Below are positions 25,033-34,399 of a stretch of DNA of 39,081 bases, in pieces. The stretch comes from Verrucomicrobiota bacterium (GTDB taxonomy: Bacteria > Verrucomicrobiota > Kiritimatiellia > UBA8416 > JABMPJ01), in assembly GCA_018648805.1 (NCBI GenBank), contig JABGQM010000041.1, positions 1 through 39,081 of the forward strand, written 5' to 3'. A program made the position numbers and the translations under genes. Within the stretch, counting starts at the first letter, position 1, and each line of letters opens with the position of its first letter. The notes beneath the pieces were generated by a model, which did no database searches, was not told where the DNA came from, and saw nothing but the letters and a program-made list of their open reading frames with translations.

Positions 25033-26961
25033 ATGACAACCAAGGCCGTAACAAAACGTCAGCCGGTCCAATTTCAGCACGTGACCATCAAAGACGGTTT
25101 CTGGGGCAAGCGCATCCAGACGAATCGTGATGTGACCATGCCTATCCAGTATCAGCAGCTCAAGACAACCGGCCGGATCGACGCCATGGCGTTGAAGTGG
25201 AAGCCGGGCAAACCGAACAAGCCGCATATTTTCTGGGACTCCGATGTGGCGAAATGGCTGGAAGCGGCGGCCTACACCCTGACGGCCGAGCCGGACGCTA
25301 AGCTGGAGAAACAGGTCGACACCATCGTAGCTACGTTGGAAAAGGCCCAGGCCGAGGACGGCTACCTCAACAGCTACTACCGCACCGTGGAGCCGGACAA
25401 GCGCTGGACGAACCTGCGCGACAACCACGAACTGTACTGCTCGGGTCACTTGATGGAGGCAGCCGTCGCCTATTTCCGGGCCACCGGCAAGCGTGCATTT
25501 CTGGATGTGATGTGTCGCAATGCCGACCATATCGGCCGCGTGTTCGGACCGCGGCGCGGCCAGAAGCGCGGCTACCCCGGCCACCAGGAGATCGAGCTGG
25601 CGCTGGTGAAGCTGTTTGATGTGACGGGTAACGAGGATTACCTGGAGCTGGCCAGATTCTTCGTGGACGAACGTGGCCGCAAGGACGGCGACTACTTCAA
25701 GAAGGAAGCGCGTGCGCGCGGCCAAGCGCCTGCGGCCTACGCCCATGGCACCCCCACCTACAACCAGGCGCACGCACCTGTACGTGAACAGACCAAGGTG
25801 GTGGGGCACGCCGTACGGGCCATGTACCTCTATTGCGGTATGGCCGACGTGGCTGCCTCCACGGGCGACAAGACGTTGCTCAAAGCCTGCAAGCGTCTCT
25901 GGCACAATGCGACCCAGGAGCGGATGCATGTGACCGGCGGGATCGGACCCACTGCCGCCAATGAAGGGTTCACCATGGATTACGATCTGCCGACGGAAGG
26001 GGCCTACCTGGAAACCTGCGCGGCGATCGGACTTGTGTTCTGGGCCCACCGCATGTTGCAGGCCGAATTGGACGGGAACTACGGCGACGTGATGGAGTTG
26101 GCCCTCTACAACGGTGTGATCAGCGGGGTCTCACAGGAAGGCGACCATTTCTTCTACGGCAACCCGCTGGCGGTGCATCCGGAGATGAATGGGACTAGAC
26201 ATCAGGGCCCGGATTATCACTACCGCCGCAGCGAATGGTTCGGCTGCGCCTGCTGTCCGCCCAATGTGGCACGTCTGTTGGCCTCGCTCGGCAGCTACAT
26301 CTATTCCTCCACCCGCAGCGAGCTGAGCGTGCACCTCTACATCAATGGCCAGGCCGAGGTCGAGCTCGCCGGTCAGCCGGTGACGGTGGTCCAAAACACC
26401 GCCTACCCCGATAAGGATACGGTGCGCCTGACGGTCAGTCCCGCGAAGCCAGCCGCCTTCACCGTGGCGCTGCGCATTCCTGCCTGGTGCCGGAAACCCG
26501 CCTTGCAGGTGAATGGCAAGGCCGTTGCGATCGGCCCCATCACGCGCAAGGGCTACGCCCGTATCAAGCGCACCTGGCAAGCCAGCGATAAGGTTCTCCT
26601 CACGCTGCCCATGCCGGTGGAACGCATCGTGGCGCCGCCGCAAGCGCGCCAGACCTGCGGCCGCGTGGCGCTGAAACGTGGCCCCGTGGTGTATTGTCTC
26701 GAGGAGGTCGATAACGGCAAGGCGCTTAACGATATCCGCTTGCCGCGCGATGCGAAGCTCACCGCCGCGATGGACCGTTCGCTGTTCGACGGCACCGTGG
26801 TGGTTCGTGGCGCCGCCGTGCGCCGTAAGGCGGGCCGGTCGAAGGCTGCACTCTACAGCAGTGAGGCGCCTGCTTTCGAAAAGGCCCGGATCACCGCCAT
26901 TCCCTATAGTCTCTGGGCCCACCGTGCAGCGGGCGAGATGCAGGTCTGGGTGCGCGAATAG
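25033..26961 (+). CDS. GH127 beta-L-arabinofuranosidase (DUF1680 family)
   Basis: A 642-residue intracellular enzyme that releases beta-linked L-arabinofuranose, or a related sugar handled by this family. The (alpha/alpha)6 barrel opens with HVTIKDGFWGKRIQTNRDVT. The zinc/cysteine site of the family is intact: YLETC gives E327 and C329, and GCACCPPN gives C407 and C408, where the second cysteine of the CC pair is the expected nucleophile. The E-to-CC spacing matches that of the characterised Bifidobacterium HypBA1 closely (established knowledge). VTGGIGPTAANEGF is another family block. Two beta-sandwich domains follow. No signal peptide. AAGGGA precedes the ATG by 9 nt. It fits with the GH51 gene downstream as arabinan or arabinoside breakdown. 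Confidence 0.92.
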   Translation: MTTKAVTKRQPVQFQHVTIKDGFWGKRIQTNRDVTMPIQYQQLKTTGRIDAMALKWKPGKPNKPHIFWDSDVAKWLEAAAYTLTAEPDAKLEKQVDTIVATLEKAQAEDGYLNSYYRTVEPDKRWTNLRDNHELYCSGHLMEAAVAYFRATGKRAFLDVMCRNADHIGRVFGPRRGQKRGYPGHQEIELALVKLFDVTGNEDYLELARFFVDERGRKDGDYFKKEARARGQAPAAYAHGTPTYNQAHAPVREQTKVVGHAVRAMYLYCGMADVAASTGDKTLLKACKRLWHNATQERMHVTGGIGPTAANEGFTMDYDLPTEGAYLETCAAIGLVFWAHRMLQAELDGNYGDVMELALYNGVISGVSQEGDHFFYGNPLAVHPEMNGTRHQGPDYHYRRSEWFGCACCPPNVARLLASLGSYIYSSTRSELSVHLYINGQAEVELAGQPVTVVQNTAYPDKDTVRLTVSPAKPAAFTVALRIPAWCRKPALQVNGKAVAIGPITRKGYARIKRTWQASDKVLLTLPMPVERIVAPPQARQTCGRVALKRGPVVYCLEEVDNGKALNDIRLPRDAKLTAAMDRSLFDGTVVVRGAAVRRKAGRSKAALYSSEAPAFEKARITAIPYSLWAHRAAGEMQVWVRE

Positions 26962-26966
26962 AAGTG

Positions 26967-27268
26967 GCGCTTCCGGGATTAGCGGGGGGGGTGGTGTTGA
27001 TGAATCGTACTGTGTGAAGAAGCAGGGATGGATCGTGTAAGCAGTTCGGTTAAGTGTATCCGAGTAAGGGTGGGGACGAAGTGTACGCTTAAGAGTGCGA
27101 GTAAGTGTAGGGAGCGCGAAGCGCACACTTAAACGCACACTTCGTCGCACTCTTAACCGACACACTTACTTGGATACACTTAACCGCCCGACTTCACCGG
27201 CCCGTCAGTGAGTGTAACTGCATATAGGCCAATAAGAAAACACCCGGAAAGCCCGGAATCGCCATAAA
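26967..27268. mobile_element. Fold-back family F, expanded copy with 13-bp iterated arms
   Basis: The ends are GCGCTTCCGGGATTAGCGGG (26967-26986) and CACCCGGAAAGCCCGGAATC (27241-27260). The left arm is a series of about 13-bp units: TTAAGTGTATCCG, AGTAAGGGTGGGG, ACGAAGTGTACGC, TTAAGAGTGCG, AGTAAGTGTAGGG. The right arm (27125-27187) carries the complements, but in a different unit order in the inner half. The centre is GCGC-GAA-GCGC (27114-27124). The flanks match the collapsed copy at 16818-16990. It begins 6 bp after the GH127 stop. Confidence 0.75.
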
Positions 27269-27287
27269 AGGTATGAAAACGGAAATC

Positions 27288-27370
27288 GGTTGACGACTAC
27301 GGCGACGACTACGGATTACGAGGGAACCTTCCCGGTCGTCCATCGTAATTGTCGCCCGTAATCGTCAACC
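27288..27370. repeat. Leader fold-back (GACGACTACGGC units) ahead of the Gfo/Idh-AKR gene
   Basis: GGTTGACGACTACGG starts the left arm (27288) with a 12-bp tandem unit, GACGACTACGGC. The right arm CCCGTAATCGTCAACC ends at 27370. GGAACCTTCC forms the centre. The right arm ends 23 nt before the start codon, just ahead of a purine-rich run (A6GAG5) that holds the ribosome site, so the structure could sit in the mRNA leader and affect translation. Confidence 0.6.
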
Positions 27371-27393
27371 ACAAAAAAGAGGGGGATCCAAAC

Positions 27394-29364
27394 ATGACAC
27401 AGCTACGATGGGGCTTGCTTGCCGCCGGAAACATCGCCCACGCTTTCGCCCACGGATTGACCCAGACCGACTCGGGCGTCTGTGCCGCCGTCGCCAGCCG
27501 AAGTCTCGCCAAGGCCGAGGCCTTCGCCAAAGAATTCGATATCCCCACGGCCTACGGCAGCTATGAAGAGATGCTCGCCGACCCCGCCATAGACGCGGTC
27601 TATATCTCCACGCCCCACCCGATGCACGCCGAATGGGCCATCAAGAGCGCCGATGCCGGCAAACATATCCTCTGCGAAAAGCCCATGACCATGAGCTGGG
27701 CCGACACGATGAGCGTGATCGAGGCCGCCCGGCGCAACGACGTCTTCTTTATGGAAGCACTCATGTACCGCTGCACGCCCCAGACGGCCAAGCTCGTTGA
27801 ACTCATACGCGATGGCGCCATCGGTGAGGTGCGCACGATCGACGCTACGTTCGCTTTTTCCTGCGGCTGGGACCCCGAGAGCCGGCTGCTGAATGCCGAA
27901 CTCGGTGGAGGCGGCATTCTCGACGTCGGCTGCTATACGATGTCAATGGCCCGCCTGATCGCCGGGGCTGCTCTGGGCAAAGATGTCGCCGAACCCATTG
28001 AAGTGCTCGGGGCCGGGCACATCGGCGAAACCGGTGTCGACGAGTGGGCGGCCGGGACACTGAAGTTTGAAAACGACATCATCGCACGCCTTGCGACCGG
28101 TATTCGGTGCAGCCAGGACAACAAGGTCATCGTCCACGGAACCGAGGGTCGTATCGAGGTGAGCCAGCCCTGGTTCTGCCAGAACCGTGAAGCTGGCGAG
28201 ACGACGCTGATCGTTAACGGCGAAGACATCGTTGTCACAGCCGATCGGGGCATCTACGCCTGCGAAGCCGACAGGGCCGCCGCGAACGTCCCGCATCGAC
28301 AGGCCGCCAGCCCCGCGATGACCTGGGCCGACTCGATCGGGCAGGCCAAGGCGGTCGAAGCATGGCTCAAGGCCGTCGGTGTCGATTACCCGAGCTGGGC
28401 TCCCCAAGCCTACGCGATGCCCGTGGACAAGCGTCCGCTCGCTGTTCGCGAGCCCAACCAGATGCCCTATGGCGACGTGCCCGGCCTCGACAAGAGGATT
28501 TCGCGCATGGTCATGGGCACGATGATCCCGCAGTCGATCGGACACGCCACAGCCCTGTACGACGACTTCTTCGCACGCGGCGGAACCGCCTGGGACACCG
28601 CCCACATCTACGGCGAACCGCTCCTGGGCCAGTGGCTCCCGAACCGCGGCATCCGCGATGAGGTCACCCTCATCGTCAAGGGTGCACACCCGCCGGCGTG
28701 CTTCCCCAAGCCGCTTGTCGCGGAGTTCAACGAGAGCCTCGAACGGCTACAGACCGATTATGCGGACATCTACTTCATGCACCGCGACAACGTGGACGTG
28801 CCAGTCGGTGAGTTTGTCGACGTGTTGAACGACCTGAAGGACGCCGGCAAGATTCGCGTCTTTGGTGGCTCGAACTGGACGCTTGCCCGCGTGCAGGAGG
28901 CCAACGCCTACGCCGCCGCCAACGGCAAGACCGGCTTCGGTGCGCTCAGCAACAACTTCTCGCTGGCGCGTATGGTCAACCCCCTGTGGGGCATCTCCGT
29001 CACCAGCAGCCAGTCCGACTACCGCGCCTGGCACGAAGAAACCCAGACCCCCTGCTTCGCCTGGAGCGCGCAGGCCCGTGGATTCTTCGATCCCGCCCGC
29101 TCCGGACCGACGATCGAGAACCCCGCGCTGGCTGCGGTCTGGTACGCCGAGGACAACTTCAAACGCCAGGAGCGTTGCATCGAGCTTGCCGCGAAGAAGA
29201 AGTGCCACCCGATGGCGATTGCGTCAGCCTATGTGATGTCCCAGGCCTTCCCCACGTTCGCCCTGGTAGGCCCGGCCACGCTCGAAGAGTCGGCCCGCAC
29301 CTTCGCGGCACCTGATGTCACTCTCACCAACGACGAAGTGAAATGGTTGAATCTGGAAATGTAG
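27394..29364 (+). CDS. Gfo/Idh/MocA oxidoreductase fused to aldo/keto reductase
   Basis: A 656-residue two-enzyme fusion. Residues 1-330 are a Gfo/Idh/MocA NAD(P)-dependent sugar dehydrogenase: the nucleotide site is [14 protein letters not shown] and CEKPMTM is the conserved EKP motif. From about residue 365 an aldo/keto reductase follows with the full tetrad in view: Asp and Tyr in WDTAHIYG, Lys in IVKGAH, His in YFMHRD. The start at 27394 (GAGGGGG upstream) is preferred over an ATG 45 nt earlier that lies inside a hairpin. No signal peptide. A single polypeptide with two sugar redox sites could oxidise one carbon and reduce another with cofactor recycling, but this is inference. It heads an operon with GH51 (14-nt gap). 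Confidence 0.9.
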   Translation: MTQLRWGLLAAGNIAHAFAHGLTQTDSGVCAAVASRSLAKAEAFAKEFDIPTAYGSYEEMLADPAIDAVYISTPHPMHAEWAIKSADAGKHILCEKPMTMSWADTMSVIEAARRNDVFFMEALMYRCTPQTAKLVELIRDGAIGEVRTIDATFAFSCGWDPESRLLNAELGGGGILDVGCYTMSMARLIAGAALGKDVAEPIEVLGAGHIGETGVDEWAAGTLKFENDIIARLATGIRCSQDNKVIVHGTEGRIEVSQPWFCQNREAGETTLIVNGEDIVVTADRGIYACEADRAAANVPHRQAASPAMTWADSIGQAKAVEAWLKAVGVDYPSWAPQAYAMPVDKRPLAVREPNQMPYGDVPGLDKRISRMVMGTMIPQSIGHATALYDDFFARGGTAWDTAHIYGEPLLGQWLPNRGIRDEVTLIVKGAHPPACFPKPLVAEFNESLERLQTDYADIYFMHRDNVDVPVGEFVDVLNDLKDAGKIRVFGGSNWTLARVQEANAYAAANGKTGFGALSNNFSLARMVNPLWGISVTSSQSDYRAWHEETQTPCFAWSAQARGFFDPARSGPTIENPALAAVWYAEDNFKRQERCIELAAKKKCHPMAIASAYVMSQAFPTFALVGPATLEESARTFAAPDVTLTNDEVKWLNLEM

Positions 29365-29378
29365 AAAAGGAGATTACG

Positions 29379-30869
29379 ATGAACAAGATAGTGATCAATA
29401 CGGATACGGGTAAGCACAAGATCGATCGGCATATTTACGGTCATTTTTCCGAGCATCTCGGACGGTGTATTTATGATGGATACTGGGTCGGCGAGGATTC
29501 GCCTATCCCGAACGAGCGCGGGATCCGGAAAGATATCGTCAAGGCTCTCAAGAAGGCCAAGACCCCCAATATGCGCTGGCCCGGTGGCTGCTTCGCCGAC
29601 GAATACCACTGGAAGGATGGCATTGGTCCGCGAGAAGAACGCCCAACCATGATCAATACCCACTGGGGTGGCGTCACAGAAAACAACCACTTCGGCACCC
29701 ACGAATTTCTCGACCTCTGCGAGCAGATCGGCTGCGAACCCTACATCTGCGGGAATGTCGGGAGCGGTACCGTCCAGGAAATGTCGCAATGGGTAGAGTA
29801 CGTCAACTTCGACGGCGTCTCGCCGATGGCGAACCTGCGCCGCGAGAACGGGCGCGATAAGCCGTGGAACGTGACCTTCTGGGGTGTCGGCAACGAGAAC
29901 TGGGGCTGCGGCGGCAATATGCGCCCAGAGTATTATGCCGACCTCGTGCGTCGCTACGGTTGTTACTGCCGCAACTATCCCAACCGGAAGCTGTACAAGA
30001 TCGCCTGCGGCCCTAACGGTGCGGACTACGAATGGACCGATGTACTCATGCGTCAGATGGCCAAAACCCCGGGCGACTGGACCTTTGATATAGACGCACT
30101 CACGCTGCATTACTACTGTGTGTCAGGCAAGGAGTCGCGTTCCGCCACGAAGTTCAAGGAAAGCGACTGGTTCGCCCAGCTCCAGCGGGCGCTGGTCATG
30201 GATGAGCTTCTGGTGAAACACGGGGCCATCATGGATCGGCATGATCCGGAGAAGCGCGTCGCCATGATCGTCGACGAATGGGGCACCTGGCATCATGTTG
30301 AGCCGGGCACGAATCCGGGATTCCTCTACCAGCAGAACAGTCTGCGCGACGCGCTGGTCGCCGCCCTGAATCTGGACATCTTCAACCGCCACTGTGAACG
30401 TGTGCGCATGTGCAACATCGCGCAGACCGTCAATGTGCTTCAGGCCATGATCCTCACCGAGGGCGAGAAGATGCTTCTCACCCCGACCTACCATGTCTTC
30501 GAGATGTATGCGGTGCACCAGGACGCGACACTGTTGCCCATGGATATCGAAACTGAACAATACAAGTTCGGCGATGAGTCCATCCCCGCCGTCAGCGGCT
30601 CGGCTTCGCTCGACGGTGCCGGCAAGGTCCACATCACACTCTCCAACACGAACCCGAAGAAGGCGGTGGAGGTGTCAATCGACGTGCGTGGCTCCAAGGT
30701 GGCCAAGGTCAGCGGTCGCATTCTAACGGCCGCGAAGATGACCGCGCATAATACGTTCACGAAGGCGGACACGGTAAAGCCCGAGAAGTTCACCGGCACC
30801 CGGCGTAGGGGCAACACGCTCTCGGTCACGATGCCGTCGAAATCGGTGGTGGTCCTGGAACTTTCCTGA
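29379..30869 (+). CDS. GH51 alpha-L-arabinofuranosidase
   Basis: A 496-residue cytoplasmic exo-arabinofuranosidase that removes alpha-L-arabinofuranosyl residues from arabinan, arabinoxylan or arabinogalactan oligosaccharides. The ATG at 29379 has AAGGAG about 8 nt upstream. [17 protein letters not shown] and [20 protein letters not shown] are family blocks. GVGNENWG carries the acid/base E173 and IVDEWGTW the nucleophile E300. The C-terminal beta-sandwich ends at SVVVLELS. Length is normal for intracellular GH51. It lies 14 nt after the Gfo/Idh-AKR stop and 17 nt before a small cysteine-rich protein, so the three are likely co-transcribed. Confidence 0.93.
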   Translation: MNKIVINTDTGKHKIDRHIYGHFSEHLGRCIYDGYWVGEDSPIPNERGIRKDIVKALKKAKTPNMRWPGGCFADEYHWKDGIGPREERPTMINTHWGGVTENNHFGTHEFLDLCEQIGCEPYICGNVGSGTVQEMSQWVEYVNFDGVSPMANLRRENGRDKPWNVTFWGVGNENWGCGGNMRPEYYADLVRRYGCYCRNYPNRKLYKIACGPNGADYEWTDVLMRQMAKTPGDWTFDIDALTLHYYCVSGKESRSATKFKESDWFAQLQRALVMDELLVKHGAIMDRHDPEKRVAMIVDEWGTWHHVEPGTNPGFLYQQNSLRDALVAALNLDIFNRHCERVRMCNIAQTVNVLQAMILTEGEKMLLTPTYHVFEMYAVHQDATLLPMDIETEQYKFGDESIPAVSGSASLDGAGKVHITLSNTNPKKAVEVSIDVRGSKVAKVSGRILTAAKMTAHNTFTKADTVKPEKFTGTRRRGNTLSVTMPSKSVVVLELS

Positions 30870-30886
30870 GAAGGATCAAGCACGCT

Positions 30887-31147
30887 ATGCGTGAATCCGG
30901 ATGCAAAGGCTGCAGCGCCAGCGTCAGGCTGAAACAGAGTGAGGTCGACAGGATTCTTGCGGACTATCTGCGCGAGAATCCTGCCCCGCTCGTTTCCGAC
31001 GTGACGTATGCCGATCGGCTACGCGTGTGTCGGGATTGCAGCCAACTGCAATACGGCACGACCTGTAGCCACTGTGGCTGCCTGGTTCAGGTGATGGCCA
31101 AACTCAGAGACAAACACTGCCCTGCACCGCAGGCGCCGGCGTGGTGA
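30887..31147 (+). CDS. Small cysteine-rich zinc-ribbon-like protein (DUF6171-like)
   Basis: An 86-residue protein with an N-terminal GCKGC pair and C-terminal CRDCSQL and CSHCGC sets, followed by MAKLRDKHCP. The spacing suits one or two zinc or iron-sulfur sites. The C-terminal pattern with YGTTC and AKL resembles DUF6171 proteins, which have no known function. The ribosome site (AAGGA) is about 12 nt from the ATG. It follows GH51 by 17 nt and is the last gene before a fold-back. A role in metal binding or assembly is inference. Confidence 0.7.
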   Translation: MRESGCKGCSASVRLKQSEVDRILADYLRENPAPLVSDVTYADRLRVCRDCSQLQYGTTCSHCGCLVQVMAKLRDKHCPAPQAPAW

Positions 31148-31221
31148 CAGAGGGTAGGGCGGCCCCCGGCGTTGTTCCTCCGCCGGAGCATTCAGGGTGG
31201 AAACTTAAGGAGGTTTTGAGA

Positions 31222-31311
31222 AGATTAGGTAATGAGATTAAGTAAAGAGATTAAGTATCACAATCGGCATCCCTACTTCGTCTCATTACCTAATCTCGTT
31301 ACTTAATCTCT
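31222..31311. repeat. Fold-back with 13-bp iterated arms (AGATTAAGTAAAG units)
   Basis: The left arm is AGATTAGGTAATG, AGATTAAGTAAAG, AGATTAAGTATCA (31222-31260). The right arm (31273-31311) has the inverse units (TCTCATTACC, TAATCTCGTTAC, TTAATCTCT). The arms pair well only with the units in shifted order. It lies between convergent genes and is well placed to end both transcripts, but there is no T-run. Confidence 0.7.
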
Positions 31312-31396
31312 CCCTGCCAAAGGGGCGAAAGCGCCAAGAAGAACGTGAAGTTTCAGGCCATGGCGGGCCATTGCACCTGAAGACCGACCTGAAGCA

Positions 31397-33016
31397 TCAT
31401 TGTTGCAGCTCGTGGACATCGAGAACGCTGCATCGTTTGGCCCAGGCCAGAAAAGCGTCGAGCATCGTGCGGACACGGTCGGGTGCTTGCGCGGCCAGGT
31501 CGTGTAGCTCCGTACGGTCTTCATCGATATTGTACAATTCCCAGGCCGCCGGATCCGTCATCAGAAGCGAGCTATCCCGCGGGTAGTTGCGTACCAGCTT
31601 CCAGCGCCCAGCGCGGACCGCCGCATTGCCTTCATGTTCCCAGAACAGGGGAGCAGGCCGCTCGGTTGCCTGTCCGTCGAGGACTGAGGCAAAACTGTGT
31701 CCTTCCAGCGGTTTGACGTCGCGTCCCGCATAGTCGACAGGATATGGCGCGCCTGCAACGTCGAGCACGGTAGCCATCACGTCGGGAAGTTGCCAGGGCG
31801 AATGGTGCAGTGATCCAGGTTGAGCCTGCATGCCGGCGGGCCAGTGCGCGATAAAGGGCGTCGAAATACCACCTTCATGTATCCAGCCCTTGTAGAGCCT
31901 GAAGGGCGTGTTCGAAAGGTTGGCCCAGGGGACGCCGTAGCTGCAATAGGTGTCCTGTGCGCCGGGCTGAATGTCCGGTGTATTGCCGAAACGCACGGGC
32001 TTGCCCTTTTTTGTTTCGTGTTGAATGATCGATAACTCGTCCATCCATCCTTGCTTCAGCCACGCCGCCGATACCTCTTCGGCGGCGCCGCCGTTATCCG
32101 CGAGAAAGAGGATTAGCGTGTTGTCCAGCTGCCCTTGTGCTTCAAGCGCGGCCGTGATCCGCCCGATGCCCTGATCCATAACATCAATCTGGGCCGCGTA
32201 GACCTCCATACGCCGCTGCTGCCATTCCTTGTCCCCGGCTTGCTCCCAGGCGGGTTGGCTCTCATCGCGGGCGCTGAGCGCCCATTCAGCATCGACCACG
32301 CCGAGCGCCAGCATGCGTTTCATGCGTGCTGCGCGCAGGGCGTCCCATCCTTCAGCAAAACGGCCCTTGTATCGCGCGATCTCCTTTTGCGGGGCATGCA
32401 GCGGCCAGTGGGGCGCGGTGTAGGCCACGTACTGAAACAACGGGTTGGGGTCAGGTTCGGCAAAATGCCGATTGATGCAGTCGACCGCATCGTCACTGAT
32501 CGCGTCCGTAAAGTAGTACTCCGGATCCTCAAGGGCCTCATGTTCTACGTCACGCCCATTCCGTTTCAGCGTACGCGGCGCATAGTAGTCGGCCGCGCCG
32601 GTAATGATGCCATAGTGATGGTCAAAACCGCGCGCGTTGGGCCAACACGTGTTCTCGTGCTCGTGATCGCCGGCCACGTGCCACTTCCCGCTCATGGCTG
32701 TGGCATACCCCTCGGCGCGCAGGGCTTCGGCGATGGTCACGCAGCGATCGTTGATCGTCCCCTCGTAGCCTTCCGGTCCTCCTGCGGCGCCGACCATGCC
32801 GCCCACCCCCGTCTGGTGCGGATGCAGCCCGGTCAGCAGAGATGCCCGTGACGGACAGCAGCGGGCCGTGTTGTAGAACTGCGTGAACCTCAGCCCGCCC
32901 GCTGCGAGTCGATCCAGATTCGGCGTTTCGATTTCGCCGCCGTAGCACCCCAAATCGGAATAACCCATATCGTCGTTCAGGATCAGCAGAATATTCGGCC
33001 GTTGAGCGTGTTGCAT
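31397..33016 (-). CDS. Sulfatase (formylglycine-dependent, S1 family), arylsulfatase-like
   Basis: A 539-residue type I sulfatase distinct from the one at 23257. DD15-16 lies in LNDDMGYSDLGCYG. The maturation motif is CCPSR, C53 being the formylglycine site, followed by ASLLTGLHPHQTG. GKWHVAGD, APHWPLHAP and LFLADNGG provide the other metal and substrate residues. The C-terminus AGRWKLVRNYPR to DRTELHDLA is standard, and the long insert before it is typical of arylsulfatase A-type enzymes. No signal peptide. It starts 12 nt after the GH4 stop on the same strand, so desulfation and GH4 action are probably coupled. The upstream ribosome site is weak (AAGG). Confidence 0.92.
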   Translation of the reverse strand: MQHAQRPNILLILNDDMGYSDLGCYGGEIETPNLDRLAAGGLRFTQFYNTARCCPSRASLLTGLHPHQTGVGGMVGAAGGPEGYEGTINDRCVTIAEALRAEGYATAMSGKWHVAGDHEHENTCWPNARGFDHHYGIITGAADYYAPRTLKRNGRDVEHEALEDPEYYFTDAISDDAVDCINRHFAEPDPNPLFQYVAYTAPHWPLHAPQKEIARYKGRFAEGWDALRAARMKRMLALGVVDAEWALSARDESQPAWEQAGDKEWQQRRMEVYAAQIDVMDQGIGRITAALEAQGQLDNTLILFLADNGGAAEEVSAAWLKQGWMDELSIIQHETKKGKPVRFGNTPDIQPGAQDTYCSYGVPWANLSNTPFRLYKGWIHEGGISTPFIAHWPAGMQAQPGSLHHSPWQLPDVMATVLDVAGAPYPVDYAGRDVKPLEGHSFASVLDGQATERPAPLFWEHEGNAAVRAGRWKLVRNYPRDSSLLMTDPAAWELYNIDEDRTELHDLAAQAPDRVRTMLDAFLAWAKRCSVLDVHELQQ

Positions 33017-33028
33017 GGATAAGGGGCC

Positions 33029-34399
33029 TTAGAACCAATAATCCGGCAGCACATCCTTCTCGGCTTCGAGCAGGTCGTCGATGAGGAGACGGGTATCGGC
33101 GAGGCTGACGGTGAGGGGGTCGCACGCGAAAGCGGCATAGAGCAGGTCGCGGTCACCGCTCTGGGCGGCGCGCGCGGTTAGCTCGTGCGTGTCGAGCACC
33201 TGTTGCCACAGGCCACGCAGTCCGACCGGGGCGGGTCCAACCGCGCGCGGCGTGACCGCATCCATACTGACGTCGCTCAGCAGCTCCAGGAAGGCATCCG
33301 CGGGCATGTTGGGCAGGGTGGAGCCATTGGGCGTATTGATATAGAACGGCTTGTCCAGCCCGGCCCACATGGTCTCGATGATATCGGTGGCATGGTCCGG
33401 CTTCGTATTGGCGAAGAAGTCGGCCATCGGCTTGGCGCCGTAGTTGTAGCCATCGATCTCGTTCCAGGCACCCCAGTGCCACTCGTAACGCGGAATATGA
33501 TCCCACAGCGCCAGCGCGGGGATGGGGTCATCGCTCGCGCCATGCCCCTGCCAGAATCGGACATACTCTTTGGTGTGGGCGGTGCAGGCGGGGAGGCTGC
33601 CGAAGGCCTTGTAGAGTTCGTAGGTGATCGTGTTGTTGAACGCGGCCTTGGCGCCCTGTGACTGGCCGTCGGTCTCCGTGGCGGCTTGCTTCCGCAGGCG
33701 CTCGGCAATCTGTGGCGTGACGTCTTCGCCCTTGTACTCGGCTTTGACAATCCATGTGAAGTGATTGGGACCGGCGACTCGGAAATCGAAATCGGCATCC
33801 TGTGCGGGGGAGAGTGTGGCCTCCTCCTCAATAATTCCGGCGCGCCGGGCATAGTTGTTCTTCACGTGGGGCATGTGCAGGCCATCGCACAGGGCGAAGG
33901 TCTTCAGCTTGGGGGCAAAGGTCTGGAGTCCGATACCGTTGGCGGCGGTGGGGTTGATGTAGTTGATCACCCATGCGTTGGGGCAGAGCTCCTCCACATC
34001 GCGGCAACAGTCCAGGATGTGCGGAAACTCGCGCAGCGTGCGCATGATGCCGCCCGGCCCGATCGTGTCGCCGCTGCACATGCGGATGCCGTATTTTGCC
34101 GAAATCTCACAATCCATCGCGCGATGCTTGACCGACTTGTAGGCAAAGGAGTAGACCACGAAATCGGCGTCTTTAAGCACCTCACGCCGGTCGGTTGAGG
34201 ATTCCAGTGAGAGCGCCACGCCCTTCTCGTCAATCGCCTTGCGCGCCAGATTGGTCATGCGCGCCAAGTGCGTGGGGTCCGTATCGACCAATGCCAGTGT
34301 CCCCGTATTGAGCACCTCGCTGGTGACCATCTGCCAGATCGCCTGCCGCCCGAAAAAGAGGCTTCCCGCCCCGATGACGACTACTTTGGGTCCCTTCAT
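33029..34399 (-). CDS. GH4 family NAD-dependent glycosidase (alpha-galacturonidase/alpha-glycosidase type)
   Basis: A 456-residue GH4 enzyme; these use NAD+ and Mn2+ and a redox-elimination mechanism. The ATG at 34399 has AAAGGAG 8 nt upstream; a 31-codon extension has no such site. The nucleotide site is KVVVIGAGSLFFGRQ; CSGDTIGPGGIMRTLREFPH and NYINPTAANG are family blocks. Metal ligands are expected at C171 (ALCDGLH) and His in AGPNHFTW. The residue after C171 is Asp, where GH4 enzymes commonly have His, which may bear on specificity. Cytosolic. First gene of a two-gene unit with the sulfatase. Uronic acid specificity is a guess from context. Confidence 0.88.
   Translation of the reverse strand: MKGPKVVVIGAGSLFFGRQAIWQMVTSEVLNTGTLALVDTDPTHLARMTNLARKAIDEKGVALSLESSTDRREVLKDADFVVYSFAYKSVKHRAMDCEISAKYGIRMCSGDTIGPGGIMRTLREFPHILDCCRDVEELCPNAWVINYINPTAANGIGLQTFAPKLKTFALCDGLHMPHVKNNYARRAGIIEEEATLSPAQDADFDFRVAGPNHFTWIVKAEYKGEDVTPQIAERLRKQAATETDGQSQGAKAAFNNTITYELYKAFGSLPACTAHTKEYVRFWQGHGASDDPIPALALWDHIPRYEWHWGAWNEIDGYNYGAKPMADFFANTKPDHATDIIETMWAGLDKPFYINTPNGSTLPNMPADAFLELLSDVSMDAVTPRAVGPAPVGLRGLWQQVLDTHELTARAAQSGDRDLLYAAFACDPLTVSLADTRLLIDDLLEAEKDVLPDYWF

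Noticed and set aside
31222..31311. A classical rho-independent terminator
   Set aside because: The stem is AT-rich, interrupted and not followed by a T-run, although its position between convergent genes suits termination.
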